From Betaproteobacteria bacterium (GTDB lineage: Bacteria > Pseudomonadota > Gammaproteobacteria > Burkholderiales > SG8-39): a stretch of 56,576 bases of DNA. The notes beneath the pieces were generated by a model. That model worked only from the letters and a program-made list of their open reading frames with translations. It was not told the DNA's origin and searched no databases. The number at the start of each line of letters is the position of its first letter. The first letter of the stretch is position 1. Both the position numbers and the translations under genes were made by a program. Location of the stretch: contig CANKMT010000027.1 in NCBI GenBank assembly GCA_947482825.1, forward strand, positions 1 through 56,576. The letters run 5' to 3'. This document shows positions 7,200 to 18,775 of this stretch, piece after piece.

Positions 7200-7761
7200 A
7201 AGGGGGATTCTCGGGATTCTTCTAGGCGCGGCGGCGGCACTGGCGAATGGGCAGGAAGCCGACAAGCTGATCTCCGGCCCGGGTTCCACCCTGACCGAGA
7301 ACAAGTGCAAGATCTGCCACGAGCTGCAGCACATCCGGCGCACGCCGCTGTCGCGCGGCGAATGGGCCGACAACCTGCGCAACATGAAGGAGCGCGGTAC
7401 GCCGATGGACGAGGCGGAGATGGCGGTGATCCTCGATTATCTTGCCACCTACTACAGCCGCGACCTGGCGCCGCCGCCATCGCCCGATACGCTTGCGGCC
7501 GGCGGCGCCGACCCGGTGCAGAAGCTGCTCGACGCTCATGCATGCAGCGGCTGCCATACGCTCGACAAACGCGTGGTCGGCCCGTCGTTCAGGGAAATCG
7601 CCCGGCGTTACGCCGGCGACGCAGGGGCCGCGGCCCGGCTCGCGGCCAAGGTGCGCAGCGGCGGACAGGGCGCGTGGGGCCAGGTGCCGATGCCGCCGAA
7701 TCCCGGTCTTTCCGAAAACGAGGTGAAAACTCTGGCCGGCTGGGTCCTGGAGCAGAAATAG
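7189..7761 (+). CDS. SorB-like diheme cytochrome c, orphaned from its dehydrogenase
   Basis: A 190-aa periplasmic cytochrome with a signal peptide (RRGILGILLGAAAALANG) and two heme sites, CKICH (residues 40-44) and CSGCH (119-123). The second is a class I domain (KLLDAHACSGCHTLDKRVVG, then GQVPMPPNPGLSE with a likely Met ligand). TTG 7189 is chosen because it lies inside the stop region of the upstream sorA fragment and gives a complete signal peptide; no better ATG exists. In sorAB pairs the cytochrome accepts electrons from the molybdenum subunit. With SorA broken, this protein either has another donor or is on its way out. Confidence 0.75.
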   Translation: MRFRRGILGILLGAAAALANGQEADKLISGPGSTLTENKCKICHELQHIRRTPLSRGEWADNLRNMKERGTPMDEAEMAVILDYLATYYSRDLAPPPSPDTLAAGGADPVQKLLDAHACSGCHTLDKRVVGPSFREIARRYAGDAGAAARLAAKVRSGGQGAWGQVPMPPNPGLSENEVKTLAGWVLEQK

Positions 7762-7777
7762 CCGGGTCAAGCAGGGC

Positions 7778-8134
7778 TCAGAAGCCGAGGCTCTTGTCGA
7801 AGGAAAGAGCAGCGCCCATGTAGTCACCCATGGTTTTGTAGCTGGCGGTTTCGAGCCAGTTCTCAGGCGCGACATTGCGGCCTTTGCCGCAGGCTTCGCA
7901 GACCCACAGCGGCACCTTCGCCGCCACCAGTGCCTCGACCACGCCCTTCATCGCCGGCATGTTGACGCCCTGGATGTTGCCATAGACGTTCTTGTTGGCG
8001 ATCACCGCCGCTTCGCCCTGCAACCACACCACCACCTCATGGCCCTTGTCGAGCGCGACCTTCGCGGCCAGCATGCCCAGGGTGGCGCGGGTCGGGTCAT
8101 CGGTTCCGGCACTCACTGCGACGATTACTCTCAT
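7778..8134 (-). CDS. DsrE-like protein with CxxC, last gene of the soe operon
   Basis: A 118-aa protein of the DsrE/DsrF-like fold (MRVIVAVSAGTDDPTRATLG, then GHEVVVWLQGEAA). Residues 78-83 form VCEACG (Cys79 and Cys82), at the position where sulfur-carrying DsrE-type proteins keep the reactive Cys. AGGAGAAC precedes ATG 8134. It lies 15 bp after soeC on the same strand, so it is co-transcribed with the sulfite dehydrogenase. A sulfur-delivery or thiol-redox role linked to SoeABC is inferred. Confidence 0.75.
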   Translation of the reverse strand: MRVIVAVSAGTDDPTRATLGMLAAKVALDKGHEVVVWLQGEAAVIANKNVYGNIQGVNMPAMKGVVEALVAAKVPLWVCEACGKGRNVAPENWLETASYKTMGDYMGAALSFDKSLGF

Positions 8135-8149
8135 GGAAGTTCTCCTGGT

Positions 8150-9070
8150 TCAGGCAATCGCCTGGTAGTAAAGGTTCTGCGGATGCTTCGCTTCGGCGAA
8201 GAAGTACCAGCGCTCGGCGAGCAGCCCGGCATATTGAGCCGCGAACGCGGCGCCCAGGACGGCGGCCGAGTCGGCGCCGCCGCCAAGTAGCGCCGCGGGC
8301 ACCGGAAATACCAGCGCGAGGAAGGTCCACCGAACCGCGCGCACCACTTCGCGCGGCCGGCCGTGGAAGAACTCGCGCGTGTTGAACGACCCGCCCGCGG
8401 CACCGTGCGCGATCTGCACGATTTTCGGATGTTTGACGCCGATCGCGGTTGACAGGGTGGACTTCGGCCGCAGCTGCCGGTTGCGCGCGAGCGCAGCGAG
8501 ACGCGTGAGGTAAGCGAGCGCGCCCAGCGCGAGCGCGGCGGCGGCGTACGGGCGGGCGAGCGGCGGATGCTGCCAGGCGGCAAGCGCCGCCGCCGCCGTC
8601 GCGCCCGAGGCGCAGCCGAACGCGATGAAATTGACCACCGTGAGCGGCGTGCGCCATTCCTGCAGGAACGGCAGGCAGGCATAGATCATCCCGGTGCACA
8701 CGAACAGAGCGATGCACAGCACCGCGCCGGCCGATCCGATCCAGAGTGAATGATTTCGTTCGAACGAAAAGAAATGAGACAGCCCGAAAGCCGCCACCGC
8801 TGCCATGAACGCCGGCAGAACGATGACCTCGCGCGACAGCCAGGAGGTGCGCCACATCGCCGCCGAGCGCCAGGCGCGCTCGGGATGGCCGAGATGGAAG
8901 AACGACGCGGCGAGCCCCACCGCGAGCAGGCCGAGCGCGAGCAGCGCGCCAGAAACCAGGAAACCGGCGGGGACTTCGCCCAGGGCCTCGGCCGCGACGA
9001 GGGCGAGGAACAATCCCTGCCCCGCCCCGGCAAGGGTGGTGAAGAAGATCACCGACCAGGCTGGTTTCAC
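8150..9070 (-). CDS. soeC: Membrane anchor subunit of sulfite dehydrogenase (DmsC/NrfD type)
   Basis: A 306-aa DmsC-family membrane protein with about eight hydrophobic helices. The conserved N-terminal segments GQGLFLALVAAEAL and ASFFHLGHPERAWRSAAMWR are typical of this anchor family. It begins at GTG 9070, only 3 bp after the soeB stop, and is followed by a DsrE-like gene. In SoeABC (known from Allochromatium) this subunit anchors the cytoplasmic SoeAB to the inner membrane and passes electrons to quinone. Assignment rests on family match and operon order soeABC. Confidence 0.85.
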   Translation of the reverse strand: MKPAWSVIFFTTLAGAGQGLFLALVAAEALGEVPAGFLVSGALLALGLLAVGLAASFFHLGHPERAWRSAAMWRTSWLSREVIVLPAFMAAVAAFGLSHFFSFERNHSLWIGSAGAVLCIALFVCTGMIYACLPFLQEWRTPLTVVNFIAFGCASGATAAAALAAWQHPPLARPYAAAALALGALAYLTRLAALARNRQLRPKSTLSTAIGVKHPKIVQIAHGAAGGSFNTREFFHGRPREVVRAVRWTFLALVFPVPAALLGGGADSAAVLGAAFAAQYAGLLAERWYFFAEAKHPQNLYYQAIA

Positions 9071-9073
9071 GGC

Positions 9074-9808
9074 TTACCAGCTCGTCACGTCGTCGAGCGC
9101 CGGCTCGCCGGGCTCCGGCCGCGGCAGCCGGCCGTCCACCTTGAGCGGATTGTCGTGCCGCTCGAGTTCGTCCGGGTGCAGGCGTTTGGTCGTCTTGCGG
9201 CGCGGCAGGTAGTGGTTCGCCGGCTGCGTGCCCCACTCGGGCATCAGCGCGTAGCCGCCGCTCTCACGGATTGCGCGAGAGACCACGGACTCCGGATCGT
9301 GGACGTCGCCGAAGAGGCGCGCGCTGGTGGGGCAAGCCATCACGCAGGCGGGCTTGCGCTCGGCTTCAGGCAGATTCTGGTCATAGATGCGATCGACGCA
9401 CAGGGTGCACTTCTTCATCACCTTCTGGTGCTCGTCGATCTCGCGCGCGCCGTACGGGCAGGCCCAGGCGCAGTACTTGCAGCCGATGCACTTGTCGTAA
9501 TCGACGAGCACGATGCCGTCTTCCGCGCGCTTGTAGCTCGCCCCGGTCGGGCACACCGGCACGCACGGCGGATCCTCGCAATGCAGGCATGATTTCGGGA
9601 AATGCACCGTCTCGGTGTCGGGGAATTCGCCGACCTCGAAAGTCTGAACGCGATTGAAGAACGTTCCGGTCGGATCGGCGCCGTAGGGATTATCGTCCGA
9701 CAGGTATCCCGCCTCACCCGAAGTGTTCCACTGCTTGCAGCTCGTCACGCAGGCGTGGCAGCCGACGCACACGTTCAGGTCGATGACCAGCGCGAGTTGT
9801 TTGGTCAT
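9074..9808 (-). CDS. soeB: Iron-sulfur subunit of sulfite dehydrogenase
   Basis: A 244-aa electron-transfer protein with four cysteine clusters of the DmsB/PsrB/NarH-like four-cluster fold: CVGCHACVTSC, CLHCEDPPCVPVCP, CIGCKYCAWACP and CTLCVDR followed by ACVMACP. There is no signal sequence, so it is cytoplasmic. ATG 9808 overlaps the soeA stop by 4 bp, so the start is secure and earlier in-frame codons are not used. It wires the Mo subunit SoeA to the membrane subunit SoeC. Confidence 0.88.
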   Translation of the reverse strand: MTKQLALVIDLNVCVGCHACVTSCKQWNTSGEAGYLSDDNPYGADPTGTFFNRVQTFEVGEFPDTETVHFPKSCLHCEDPPCVPVCPTGASYKRAEDGIVLVDYDKCIGCKYCAWACPYGAREIDEHQKVMKKCTLCVDRIYDQNLPEAERKPACVMACPTSARLFGDVHDPESVVSRAIRESGGYALMPEWGTQPANHYLPRRKTTKRLHPDELERHDNPLKVDGRLPRPEPGEPALDDVTSW

Positions 9809-12651
9809 TCGCCGATTTCCTTTCCGGCAACGTAGGCGAGCCACCTGAGCGGCCCGCGGCGCGTGCCGGGGGCCGGCGGCAGCACGGAAAACTCCGGGGA
9901 AACCGTCTTTTCTTCTCCGCCCTGGACGGGAGAAATCCTCACGCGCACATCGTACCAGCCGGCCTGCCCGGTGACGGGATCCGAGTTGGAAGTCGCGCCG
10001 GGCAAGGTATCGGAGATGAGGTGGTTGAGCAGAAAGCCCTTGCGCGCTTCGTTGGCATCCGGGGCGAGACCCCAGGCGCCCGGCTGCTTGCCGATGGCGT
10101 TCCAGGTCCACACCGTTCCCGGTTCAACCGCTTCGCTGAACTGCCCCATGCAGCGCACCCGGCCCCACTGCGATTCGACCCACAGCCAGGCGCCGTCTTC
10201 GATACCGGCCGCGCGCGCCGCGCGCGGGTTGATGAACAGATAGTTGTGCGCGTGGATCTGCCTGAGCCAGGCGTTCTGCGAGTCCCATGAGTGGTACATC
10301 GCCATCGGCCGCTGGGTGATCGCCGAGAGCGGATACTTTTCAAGGTCCGTCGCCTGCATCTCGAGCGGCGCGTAGTAGAACGGCAGCGGGTCGAAGTAAG
10401 TCTCCACGCGCTTCGCCAGCCGCTGGGGCGGGCGCCGGCCCGGCCACTTGCCTTGCGCGGCGAGCCGGAACCGCTGCAACACCTCCGAGTAGAGGTGGAT
10501 GAGGATCGGCTCGCCCCAACGCCGGATGCGCGTGCGCTGTGCCCATTCCATGTAGCCGCGGTTCCAGTTGCGCATGTAGCGGTAGGACGGCGGCAGTTCG
10601 TGCTTGAAAATGCAATTGTTCTTGGCGTACATCTCCCATTGCCCGGGATTGGGTTCGCCGCGCATTGATTTTTCGCCCTCGGCGCCGCGCCAGCCGGCTA
10701 GAAACCCGATCCCGGAACCGGGCTCGGTTTCGTGGCGAATGATGAAGTCGGGATAGTCCTTGTATTTTTTCGAACCATCCTTGTTGGAAAAAGCCGGAAA
10801 CCCCAGTCTTCCCGCCAACTCGATCAAAACTTCCTGGAACGGCTTGCACTCGCCCGTCGGCGGCAGCACCGGCACGCGCACGGCGTCCATCGGCCCGTCG
10901 AACTCCGAAATCGGCCGGTCGAGCATCGACATCACATCGTGGCGCTCGAGGTACGTGGTGTCGGGCAGCACCAGGTCGGCGAACGCCGTCATTTCCGACT
11001 GGAACGCGTCGCACACCACCAGGAACGGGATCTTGTATTCGCCGTCCGCACTTCGATCGTTGAGCATGCGCCGCACCTCCACCGTGTTCATGGTCGAGTT
11101 CCATGCCATGTTGGACATGAAGATCATCAAGGTGTCGATCGGGTACGGGTCGCCGCGCCAGGCGTTGGTGATTACGTTGTGCATCAGCCCATGGACCGAT
11201 AGCGGGTATTCCCAGGAAAAGCCCTTGTCGATGCGCACCGGCTCGCCCTCGGCGTCGACGAACAGGTCCTCTGGCGAACCGGGCCAGCCGAGCGCGAGGC
11301 CCGCAAGCGGCGTGTTCGGCTGCACACCCTCCGGGCCGGTCGGTGTCTTGGCGGAGGGCGGAATGGCGCGCGGAAACGGCGCCTTGTGACGGAAGCCGCC
11401 TGGACGATCGATGGTGCCGAGCAGGCTCATCAGGATCGCCAGTGTGCGCACCGTGTGAAAGCCGTTCGAGTGCGCCGCCAGCCCGCGCATGGCGTGAAAC
11501 GCGACCGGATTGCCGGTGACGGTCTGGTGCTCGTTGCCCCAGCAGTCGGTCCAGGCGATCGGCAATTCGATCTTCTCGTCCCGGGCGGTGACGCCCATCT
11601 CGTGCGCGAGGCGCCAGATCGTGGCCGCCGGCACGCCGGTTATTTTTTCCGCCCACTCCGGGGTATGCGGGCCCACGCGATCGGCGAGCAGCTGGAACGC
11701 GGGCTTTACCCGCGTTCCGTCGGCGAGCGTGAAATCGCCGAAGAGGCTCGGATCGGTGTCCGGCGTGTGGCTGATCACCGGCCCGTTCGAGTGGCGGTCC
11801 CACCACAGCTGGTTCTGCGGATACAGGGGGTTGCCGGGGTCGGTGCCTTCGTCAGTGGCAAGCAATCCGTGGCGCGGCGAACCGGGTTCCGCGATCACAA
11901 GTTGTCCGCCATTGGTGTAGCGGGCGACGAACTCGCGGTCATACAGCCCTTGCGCTATGAGTTCGCTGGTGAGCGCGAGCAGCAGCGCACCGTCGGTGCC
12001 GGGCCGGATCGGCACCCACTCGTCGGCGATCGCCGAGTAGCCGGTGCGCACCGGATTAATGGACACGAAGCGTCCGCCGCGCCGCTTGAACGCCGAAATC
12101 GCGATCTTCAGCGGATTCGAGTGGTGATCCTCGGCAGTGCCGAGCATGACGAAGAGCTTCGCCCGGTCGAGGTCGGGGCCGCCGAACTCCCAGAACGAGC
12201 CGCCGATGGTGTAGATCATGCCGGCGGCCATGTTCACCGAGCAGAAACCACCGTGCGCGGCGTAGTTCGGGGTGCCGAACTGGCGCGCGAACAGGCCGGT
12301 CAGCGCCTGCATCTGGTCGCGGCCGGTGAAAAACGCAAATTTTTTCGGATCCGTGGCGCGGATTTTTCTCAGTCTGCTTTCCAGGATGGAAAACGCTTCG
12401 TCCCAGGAAATCGGCTCGAAGTCGCCCGCGCCGCGTTCGGCGCCGGCCTTGCGCCGCAACGGCCTGGTCAGGCGCGCCGGCGACACCTGCTTCATGATGC
12501 CGCTCGACCCCTTCGCGCAGATCACGCCCTTGTTGATCGGGTGCTCGGGGTTGCCCTCGATGTAGCGCAGGGCGCCGTCGCGCAGGTGCACGCGGATGCC
12601 GCAGCGGCAGGCGCACATGTAACAGGTGGTGGTCTTGATCTCGGTGCTCAA
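9805..12651 (-). CDS. soeA: Molybdopterin catalytic subunit of cytoplasmic sulfite dehydrogenase
   Basis: A 948-aa CISM (DMSO-reductase family) enzyme. An N-terminal [4Fe-4S] site uses Cys10, Cys13, Cys17 and Cys45 (CYMCACRC, then ICAKG). Molybdopterin-domain motifs follow (GGFCSVNMAAG, with Cys137 the likely Mo ligand), and a C-terminal molydopterin-dinucleotide-binding region (AITQRPMAMYHSWDSQNAWL). There is no Tat signal, which separates SoeA from the periplasmic polysulfide or thiosulfate reductases of the same family. Together with soeBC it fits direct oxidation of cytoplasmic sulfite (the Dsr product) to sulfate, feeding quinone. The start is TTG 12651 without a strong ribosome site, so a few residues are uncertain. 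Confidence 0.85.
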   Translation of the reverse strand: MSTEIKTTTCYMCACRCGIRVHLRDGALRYIEGNPEHPINKGVICAKGSSGIMKQVSPARLTRPLRRKAGAERGAGDFEPISWDEAFSILESRLRKIRATDPKKFAFFTGRDQMQALTGLFARQFGTPNYAAHGGFCSVNMAAGMIYTIGGSFWEFGGPDLDRAKLFVMLGTAEDHHSNPLKIAISAFKRRGGRFVSINPVRTGYSAIADEWVPIRPGTDGALLLALTSELIAQGLYDREFVARYTNGGQLVIAEPGSPRHGLLATDEGTDPGNPLYPQNQLWWDRHSNGPVISHTPDTDPSLFGDFTLADGTRVKPAFQLLADRVGPHTPEWAEKITGVPAATIWRLAHEMGVTARDEKIELPIAWTDCWGNEHQTVTGNPVAFHAMRGLAAHSNGFHTVRTLAILMSLLGTIDRPGGFRHKAPFPRAIPPSAKTPTGPEGVQPNTPLAGLALGWPGSPEDLFVDAEGEPVRIDKGFSWEYPLSVHGLMHNVITNAWRGDPYPIDTLMIFMSNMAWNSTMNTVEVRRMLNDRSADGEYKIPFLVVCDAFQSEMTAFADLVLPDTTYLERHDVMSMLDRPISEFDGPMDAVRVPVLPPTGECKPFQEVLIELAGRLGFPAFSNKDGSKKYKDYPDFIIRHETEPGSGIGFLAGWRGAEGEKSMRGEPNPGQWEMYAKNNCIFKHELPPSYRYMRNWNRGYMEWAQRTRIRRWGEPILIHLYSEVLQRFRLAAQGKWPGRRPPQRLAKRVETYFDPLPFYYAPLEMQATDLEKYPLSAITQRPMAMYHSWDSQNAWLRQIHAHNYLFINPRAARAAGIEDGAWLWVESQWGRVRCMGQFSEAVEPGTVWTWNAIGKQPGAWGLAPDANEARKGFLLNHLISDTLPGATSNSDPVTGQAGWYDVRVRISPVQGGEEKTVSPEFSVLPPAPGTRRGPLRWLAYVAGKEIGE

Positions 12652-12774
12652 GCAACCAAGCCGATTCAGGAAGGAAGGCCATTGTGCGGTCGCGCGCGCA
12701 GTGCGGGCAACGAGTTAATTTGATCGGGTCATAAGCGGCACGACCCCACCTTGCTTATCGGCTAATATTCTCGC

Positions 12775-12921
12775 GTGAAAATCTGCATCGTCTCGGACAG
12801 CCACAACCGCGCCGACGCACTCGCGCAAGCGGTGCGCGAAGCGAAAGCGCGAGGCGAGGCGGCCGTGGTTCACTGCGGCGATGTCGATGTGACGCGCTTC
12901 GAGATCCGGCGGCTGGACTGA
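12775..12921 (+). pseudogene. Truncated YfcE/MJ0936-type metallophosphoesterase remnant
   Basis: GTG 12775 opens a 48-codon frame: MKICIVSDSHNRADALAQAV, then VVHCGDVDVT. It carries the first two metal motifs (DxH and GD) of calcineurin-like phosphoesterases, ending at TGA 12919-12921. Homologues are about 150-180 aa and need later GNH and GH motifs, which are absent. The next gene starts 3 bp later, so the deletion joined it to the exporter unit. Confidence 0.65.
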
Positions 12922-12924
12922 CCT

Positions 12925-13185
12925 ATGGTCGCGGCCGCCAAACCCTGGTTTCTCATGCTCGTCTCGGGCGCCGCCTCGGCCCTGTGCTACGTCTTGCTGT
13001 TTGCAAACGAAAAAGAGGTGATGGCGTCGTTCACGCGCACCGACGGCTGGTATCCCGCGCTGCCGGTGCTGACCGCATTCCTCTTTTCCCTGGTGCACGG
13101 CGCGTTCACCGGCTATTTCTGGGAGGTGTTGGGCGTGGTCCCGCGTCCTTCGGGCAAGAGCGCCACCGCCAGGATCGAGGATTGA
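12925..13185 (+). CDS. Small two-span membrane protein preceding a TauE-type exporter
   Basis: An 86-aa protein with two predicted membrane helices (WFLMLVSGAASALCYVLLFA and YPALPVLTAFLFSLVHGAFT) and a basic C terminus. The gene is 4 bp ahead of the TauE/SafE gene, so the two are coupled. No named domain is recognised. An accessory or regulatory subunit of the exporter is an inference from coupling alone. ATG 12925 has no strong ribosome site, perhaps because the upstream region was rebuilt by the deletion noted at 12775-12921. Confidence 0.6.
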   Translation: MVAAAKPWFLMLVSGAASALCYVLLFANEKEVMASFTRTDGWYPALPVLTAFLFSLVHGAFTGYFWEVLGVVPRPSGKSATARIED

Positions 13186-13189
13186 TTCG

Positions 13190-14212
13190 ATGAGCGGGGA
13201 GTCTTTTATCGTCCTGGCGCCGCACAGCGTCGCTTTTCTGCTGCTCGTCGGCTTCATCGGCGGCCTGGTGAGCGGCTTCATCGGCTCGGGCGGGGCGTTC
13301 GTGCTGACGCCGGCGATGATGAGCCTGGGCGTGCCCGGCGTGGTGGCGGTGGCATCCAATCTGTGCCACAAGTTTCCGAAGGCGCTGGTAGGCGCCTACA
13401 AGCGCCACAAGTACGGGCAGGTGGACGTGAAGCTCGGGCTATGGATGGCGCTCACGGCAACGCCCGGCATGTGGTGGGGCGCGGGCATTCAACAAGACGT
13501 CCGGAGGCTCTACGGAGAGGCGGGTTCCAATTTGTATGTGAGCCTGGCGTTCGTCATCGTGCTGGCGATTGTCGGCTTGTTCGTGCTGCGCGACGCGTTG
13601 CGCATTTACCGCAGCGGCGCGGTGGAAGAGACCTCGCGGCTCGCGAAGTGGGTGCAGTCGGTCGAGATCCCGGGAACGATGGTGCGCTTCCGGGTGGCGG
13701 ACATCCGGGTATCGGTGCTGTTCGTGCTGCCGCTCGGCTTCGCCACCGGCCTGCTCGCGTCGACCATCGCGGTGGGCGGCTTCGTCGGCGTGCCCGGCAT
13801 GATGTACGTGCTCGGCGCGTCGAGCCTGGTGGCGAGCGCGACCGAGCTGGTGATCGCCTTCGTGATGGGCCTCGGCGGCACGCTCAAGTTTGCGCTTGGC
13901 GGGCTGGTCGACATCCGGCTTGCGATGCTGATCCTGCTCGGCTCGCTGTTCGGCGTGCAGCTCGGCGCCATCGGCACCACCTTCGTCAAGCCGTTCATGA
14001 TCAAGGTCGTGATGGCCGCCGTGATGCTGATCGTCGCCGTGAGCCGCGCGCTGGTCGTGCCCGTCTATCTGGCGCAGCTTGGCGTCATGGCGCTCGAGGA
14101 GACGGCCATGAGGCTGCTCGAGCGGGCAAGCTTTGCGTTCATGGTGCTCGCGCTCGCCACCGGCGCTTTCATCATCGTCGCGGCAATGATGCGCGGCTAC
14201 CGCCACGCCTAG
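13190..14212 (+). CDS. TauE/SafE-family sulfite (organosulfur anion) exporter
   Basis: A 340-aa integral membrane protein. Two pseudo-repeats carry the family signatures GFIGGLVSGFIGSGGAFVLT at the N terminus and LLASTIAVGGFVGVPGMMYV in the second half. About eight to nine helices are expected. TauE/SafE proteins export sulfite, sulfoacetate or related anions. With SoeABC next door, removal of excess sulfite is a plausible job. The N-repeat contains NLCHKFPKALVGAYKRHKYG, typical of a subgroup found in sulfur oxidizers. Start ATG 13190 follows the small membrane protein by 4 bp. Confidence 0.82.
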   Translation: MSGESFIVLAPHSVAFLLLVGFIGGLVSGFIGSGGAFVLTPAMMSLGVPGVVAVASNLCHKFPKALVGAYKRHKYGQVDVKLGLWMALTATPGMWWGAGIQQDVRRLYGEAGSNLYVSLAFVIVLAIVGLFVLRDALRIYRSGAVEETSRLAKWVQSVEIPGTMVRFRVADIRVSVLFVLPLGFATGLLASTIAVGGFVGVPGMMYVLGASSLVASATELVIAFVMGLGGTLKFALGGLVDIRLAMLILLGSLFGVQLGAIGTTFVKPFMIKVVMAAVMLIVAVSRALVVPVYLAQLGVMALEETAMRLLERASFAFMVLALATGAFIIVAAMMRGYRHA

Positions 14213-14278
14213 CCGCGGCGAGGTTGGGGGGGCGGCCCAAGCGCGACCGGCCGGATCAGAGAGAAATGTTTGAGGTCA

Positions 14279-14308
14279 TTGGATTCTTTGCTCATTGCGT
14301 TAGATAAT
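14279..14308 (+). promoter_or_regulatory. Candidate promoter of the rhodanese gene
   Basis: TTGGAT (14279-14284), an 18-bp spacer and GATAAT (14303-14308) end 10 bp before ATG 14319. The transcript would be nearly leaderless. No other gene could use it. Confidence 0.4.
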
Positions 14309-14318
14309 ATCGCGCCTT

Positions 14319-14714
14319 ATGAACCATCTCGACCCCAGGCAAGCGCACGAGTTTCTGCAGAAGAACGCGGACGCACTGTTTATCGATTGCCGCAGCGAAA
14401 TGGAGTATCTGTTTGTCGGGCATCCCGTCGGCGCGCTGCACGTGGCATGGAACGACGGTCCGGATTGGGAGGTCAACCCGCATTTCGTGGGCCAGGTGAA
14501 GAAGCTCGCGGGCGCTCATCATGCTACGCGCGCGATCTTGCTCATCTGCCGCAGCGGCAACCGTTCGCAGGAGGCGGGCGAAACCCTCGAGCGGCACGGC
14601 TTGAAGTGCGTCTACAACATCGCGCACGGCTTCGAGGGCGAACTGAACGAGAAGCACCAGCGCAACGCGCTGACCGGCTGGCGCCACGAAGGGCTGCCGT
14701 GGGAGCAGTGCTGA
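14319..14714 (+). CDS. Single-domain rhodanese sulfurtransferase
   Basis: A 131-aa cytoplasmic rhodanese. The active-site loop CRSGNRS starts at Cys77 and the domain opens with LDPRQAHEFLQKNADALFID. A six-residue loop plus S is typical of thiosulfate or polysulfide sulfurtransferases. There is no signal peptide. It stands alone between the exporter and cbbR. In Dsr-type organisms such rhodaneses load TusA or DsrE2 with persulfide sulfur; the dsrE2 in this window is broken, so the partner must be elsewhere. Confidence 0.85.
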   Translation: MNHLDPRQAHEFLQKNADALFIDCRSEMEYLFVGHPVGALHVAWNDGPDWEVNPHFVGQVKKLAGAHHATRAILLICRSGNRSQEAGETLERHGLKCVYNIAHGFEGELNEKHQRNALTGWRHEGLPWEQC

Positions 14715-14795
14715 GGCGAAGGCCCCGGAGATATCGGTACCGGTTCGGCAATCGATCGATGAGCCGACCAGGCATTCTGGCTTCGACCCAAAATC

Positions 14796-17393
<2,598 letters not shown>

Positions 17394-17414
17394 GCGCTTC
17401 GAGGAGACACATTC

Positions 17415-17849
17415 ATGATGACCAATCAGGGCAATCGGATTACGCAGGGGCAGTTTTCGTTTCTGCCGGATCTGACCGACGCGCAGATCACCAAACAGCT
17501 CGAATACGCGCTGCAGAACGGCTGGGCGGTGGGGATCGAATACACCGACGATCCGCACCCGCGCAACACCTACTGGGAAATGCACGGCAATCCGATGTTC
17601 GACCTCAAGGACCCGGCCGGCATCCTGACGGAAATCAACGCCTGCCGTAAAACTTTTCCAAACCACTACGTGCGGGTGACGGCATTCGACAGCACGCGCG
17701 GAGTGGAATCGCCGCGCATGTCGTATCTGGTCAACCGGCCGGCGCGCGAGGCGGGCTTCAACGTCGTGCGCGAGGAACGCGGCGGGCGCAGCGTGGGTTA
17801 CACCATCCACTCGTACGCGACCGACAAGCCCGAAGGCGAACGCAACTGA
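17415..17849 (+). CDS. cbbS: RuBisCO small subunit
   Basis: A 144-aa small chain of red-type RuBisCO with the extended C-terminal beta-hairpin of this class ([20 protein letters not shown]). Family motifs include [35 protein letters not shown] and [14 protein letters not shown]. It begins 21 bp after cbbL with GAGGAGAC upstream and assembles as L8S8 with CbbL. Two adjacent ATG codons (17415 and 17418) could serve as starts. Confidence 0.95.
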   Translation: MMTNQGNRITQGQFSFLPDLTDAQITKQLEYALQNGWAVGIEYTDDPHPRNTYWEMHGNPMFDLKDPAGILTEINACRKTFPNHYVRVTAFDSTRGVESPRMSYLVNRPAREAGFNVVREERGGRSVGYTIHSYATDKPEGERN

Positions 17850-17878
17850 CGCGTTGTAACACGGTGTTCGAGGACCCT

Positions 17879-18775
17879 ATGTCCGCCTCCGAAATATTGC
17901 CACTCGATCTCGATGCGCTGTATCGCGATTCGAACGTCGATGCCTCGCTCGAAGCGCTCGAGCGCGAGCTGATCGGCCTCGCCCCCGTCAAGCAGCGGGT
18001 GCGCGAGATCGCGGCGCTGCTGCTGGTCGAGAAGCTGCGCCGCTCGGTCGGCCTGCAGGCCGAAGCGCCGCCGCTGCACATGAGCTTCACCGGCAATCCG
18101 GGCACGGGCAAGACCACCGTGGCGATGCGAATGGCCTCGATCCTCCACGGCCTCGGGTACGTGCGCAAAGGCCATCTGGTCGCGGTGACGCGCGATGACC
18201 TCGTGGGCCAGTACATCGGCCATACCGCGCCAAAGACGAAGGAAGTGCTCAAGCGCGCGATGGGCGGGGTTCTGTTCATCGACGAGGCGTACTACCTCTA
18301 TCGCCCGGAGAACGAGCGCGACTACGGCCAGGAGGCGATCGAGATCCTGCTCCAGGTGATGGAGAACCAGCGCGACGATCTCGTCGTCATCTTTGCCGGC
18401 TATCAGGACCGTATGGAGCGCTTCTTCGCGTCCAACCCCGGCCTGGCCTCGCGAGTCGCGCACCATGTCGAATTCCCGGACTATGGCGCCGACGAATTGT
18501 TCGCCATCGCCGGGCTCATGCTCGATCGCATGCAGTACGTGCTGAGCGAGCCGGCCGCGAAGGCTCTGCGCGAGTACATCGCGCTGCGAAAAACGCGGCC
18601 GAATTTCGCCAATGCACGCTCGATCCGCAACGCGCTGGATCGCGCGCGGCTGCGCCAGGCGAATCGCCTGTTTGAGCGCCGCGGCGGACCGCTGACGCCC
18701 GAGATGCTCTCCACGATCGAGGGCGAAGACATCCGCGCGAGCCGCGTTTTCAATGGCGAGGAGCCCCACCCATGA
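17879..18775 (+). CDS. cbbX: AAA+ RuBisCO activase
   Basis: A 298-aa AAA+ ATPase that remodels inhibited red-type RuBisCO by pulling on the CbbL C terminus. Walker A is [11 protein letters not shown], Walker [13 protein letters not shown], followed by sensor and arginine-finger regions ([20 protein letters not shown]). CbbX is diagnostic for red-type Form I enzymes, supporting the cbbL assignment. ATG 17879 with GAGGA five bases upstream is preferred over GTG 17864. The stop overlaps the next gene by 4 bp. Confidence 0.93.
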   Translation: MSASEILPLDLDALYRDSNVDASLEALERELIGLAPVKQRVREIAALLLVEKLRRSVGLQAEAPPLHMSFTGNPGTGKTTVAMRMASILHGLGYVRKGHLVAVTRDDLVGQYIGHTAPKTKEVLKRAMGGVLFIDEAYYLYRPENERDYGQEAIEILLQVMENQRDDLVVIFAGYQDRMERFFASNPGLASRVAHHVEFPDYGADELFAIAGLMLDRMQYVLSEPAAKALREYIALRKTRPNFANARSIRNALDRARLRQANRLFERRGGPLTPEMLSTIEGEDIRASRVFNGEEPHP

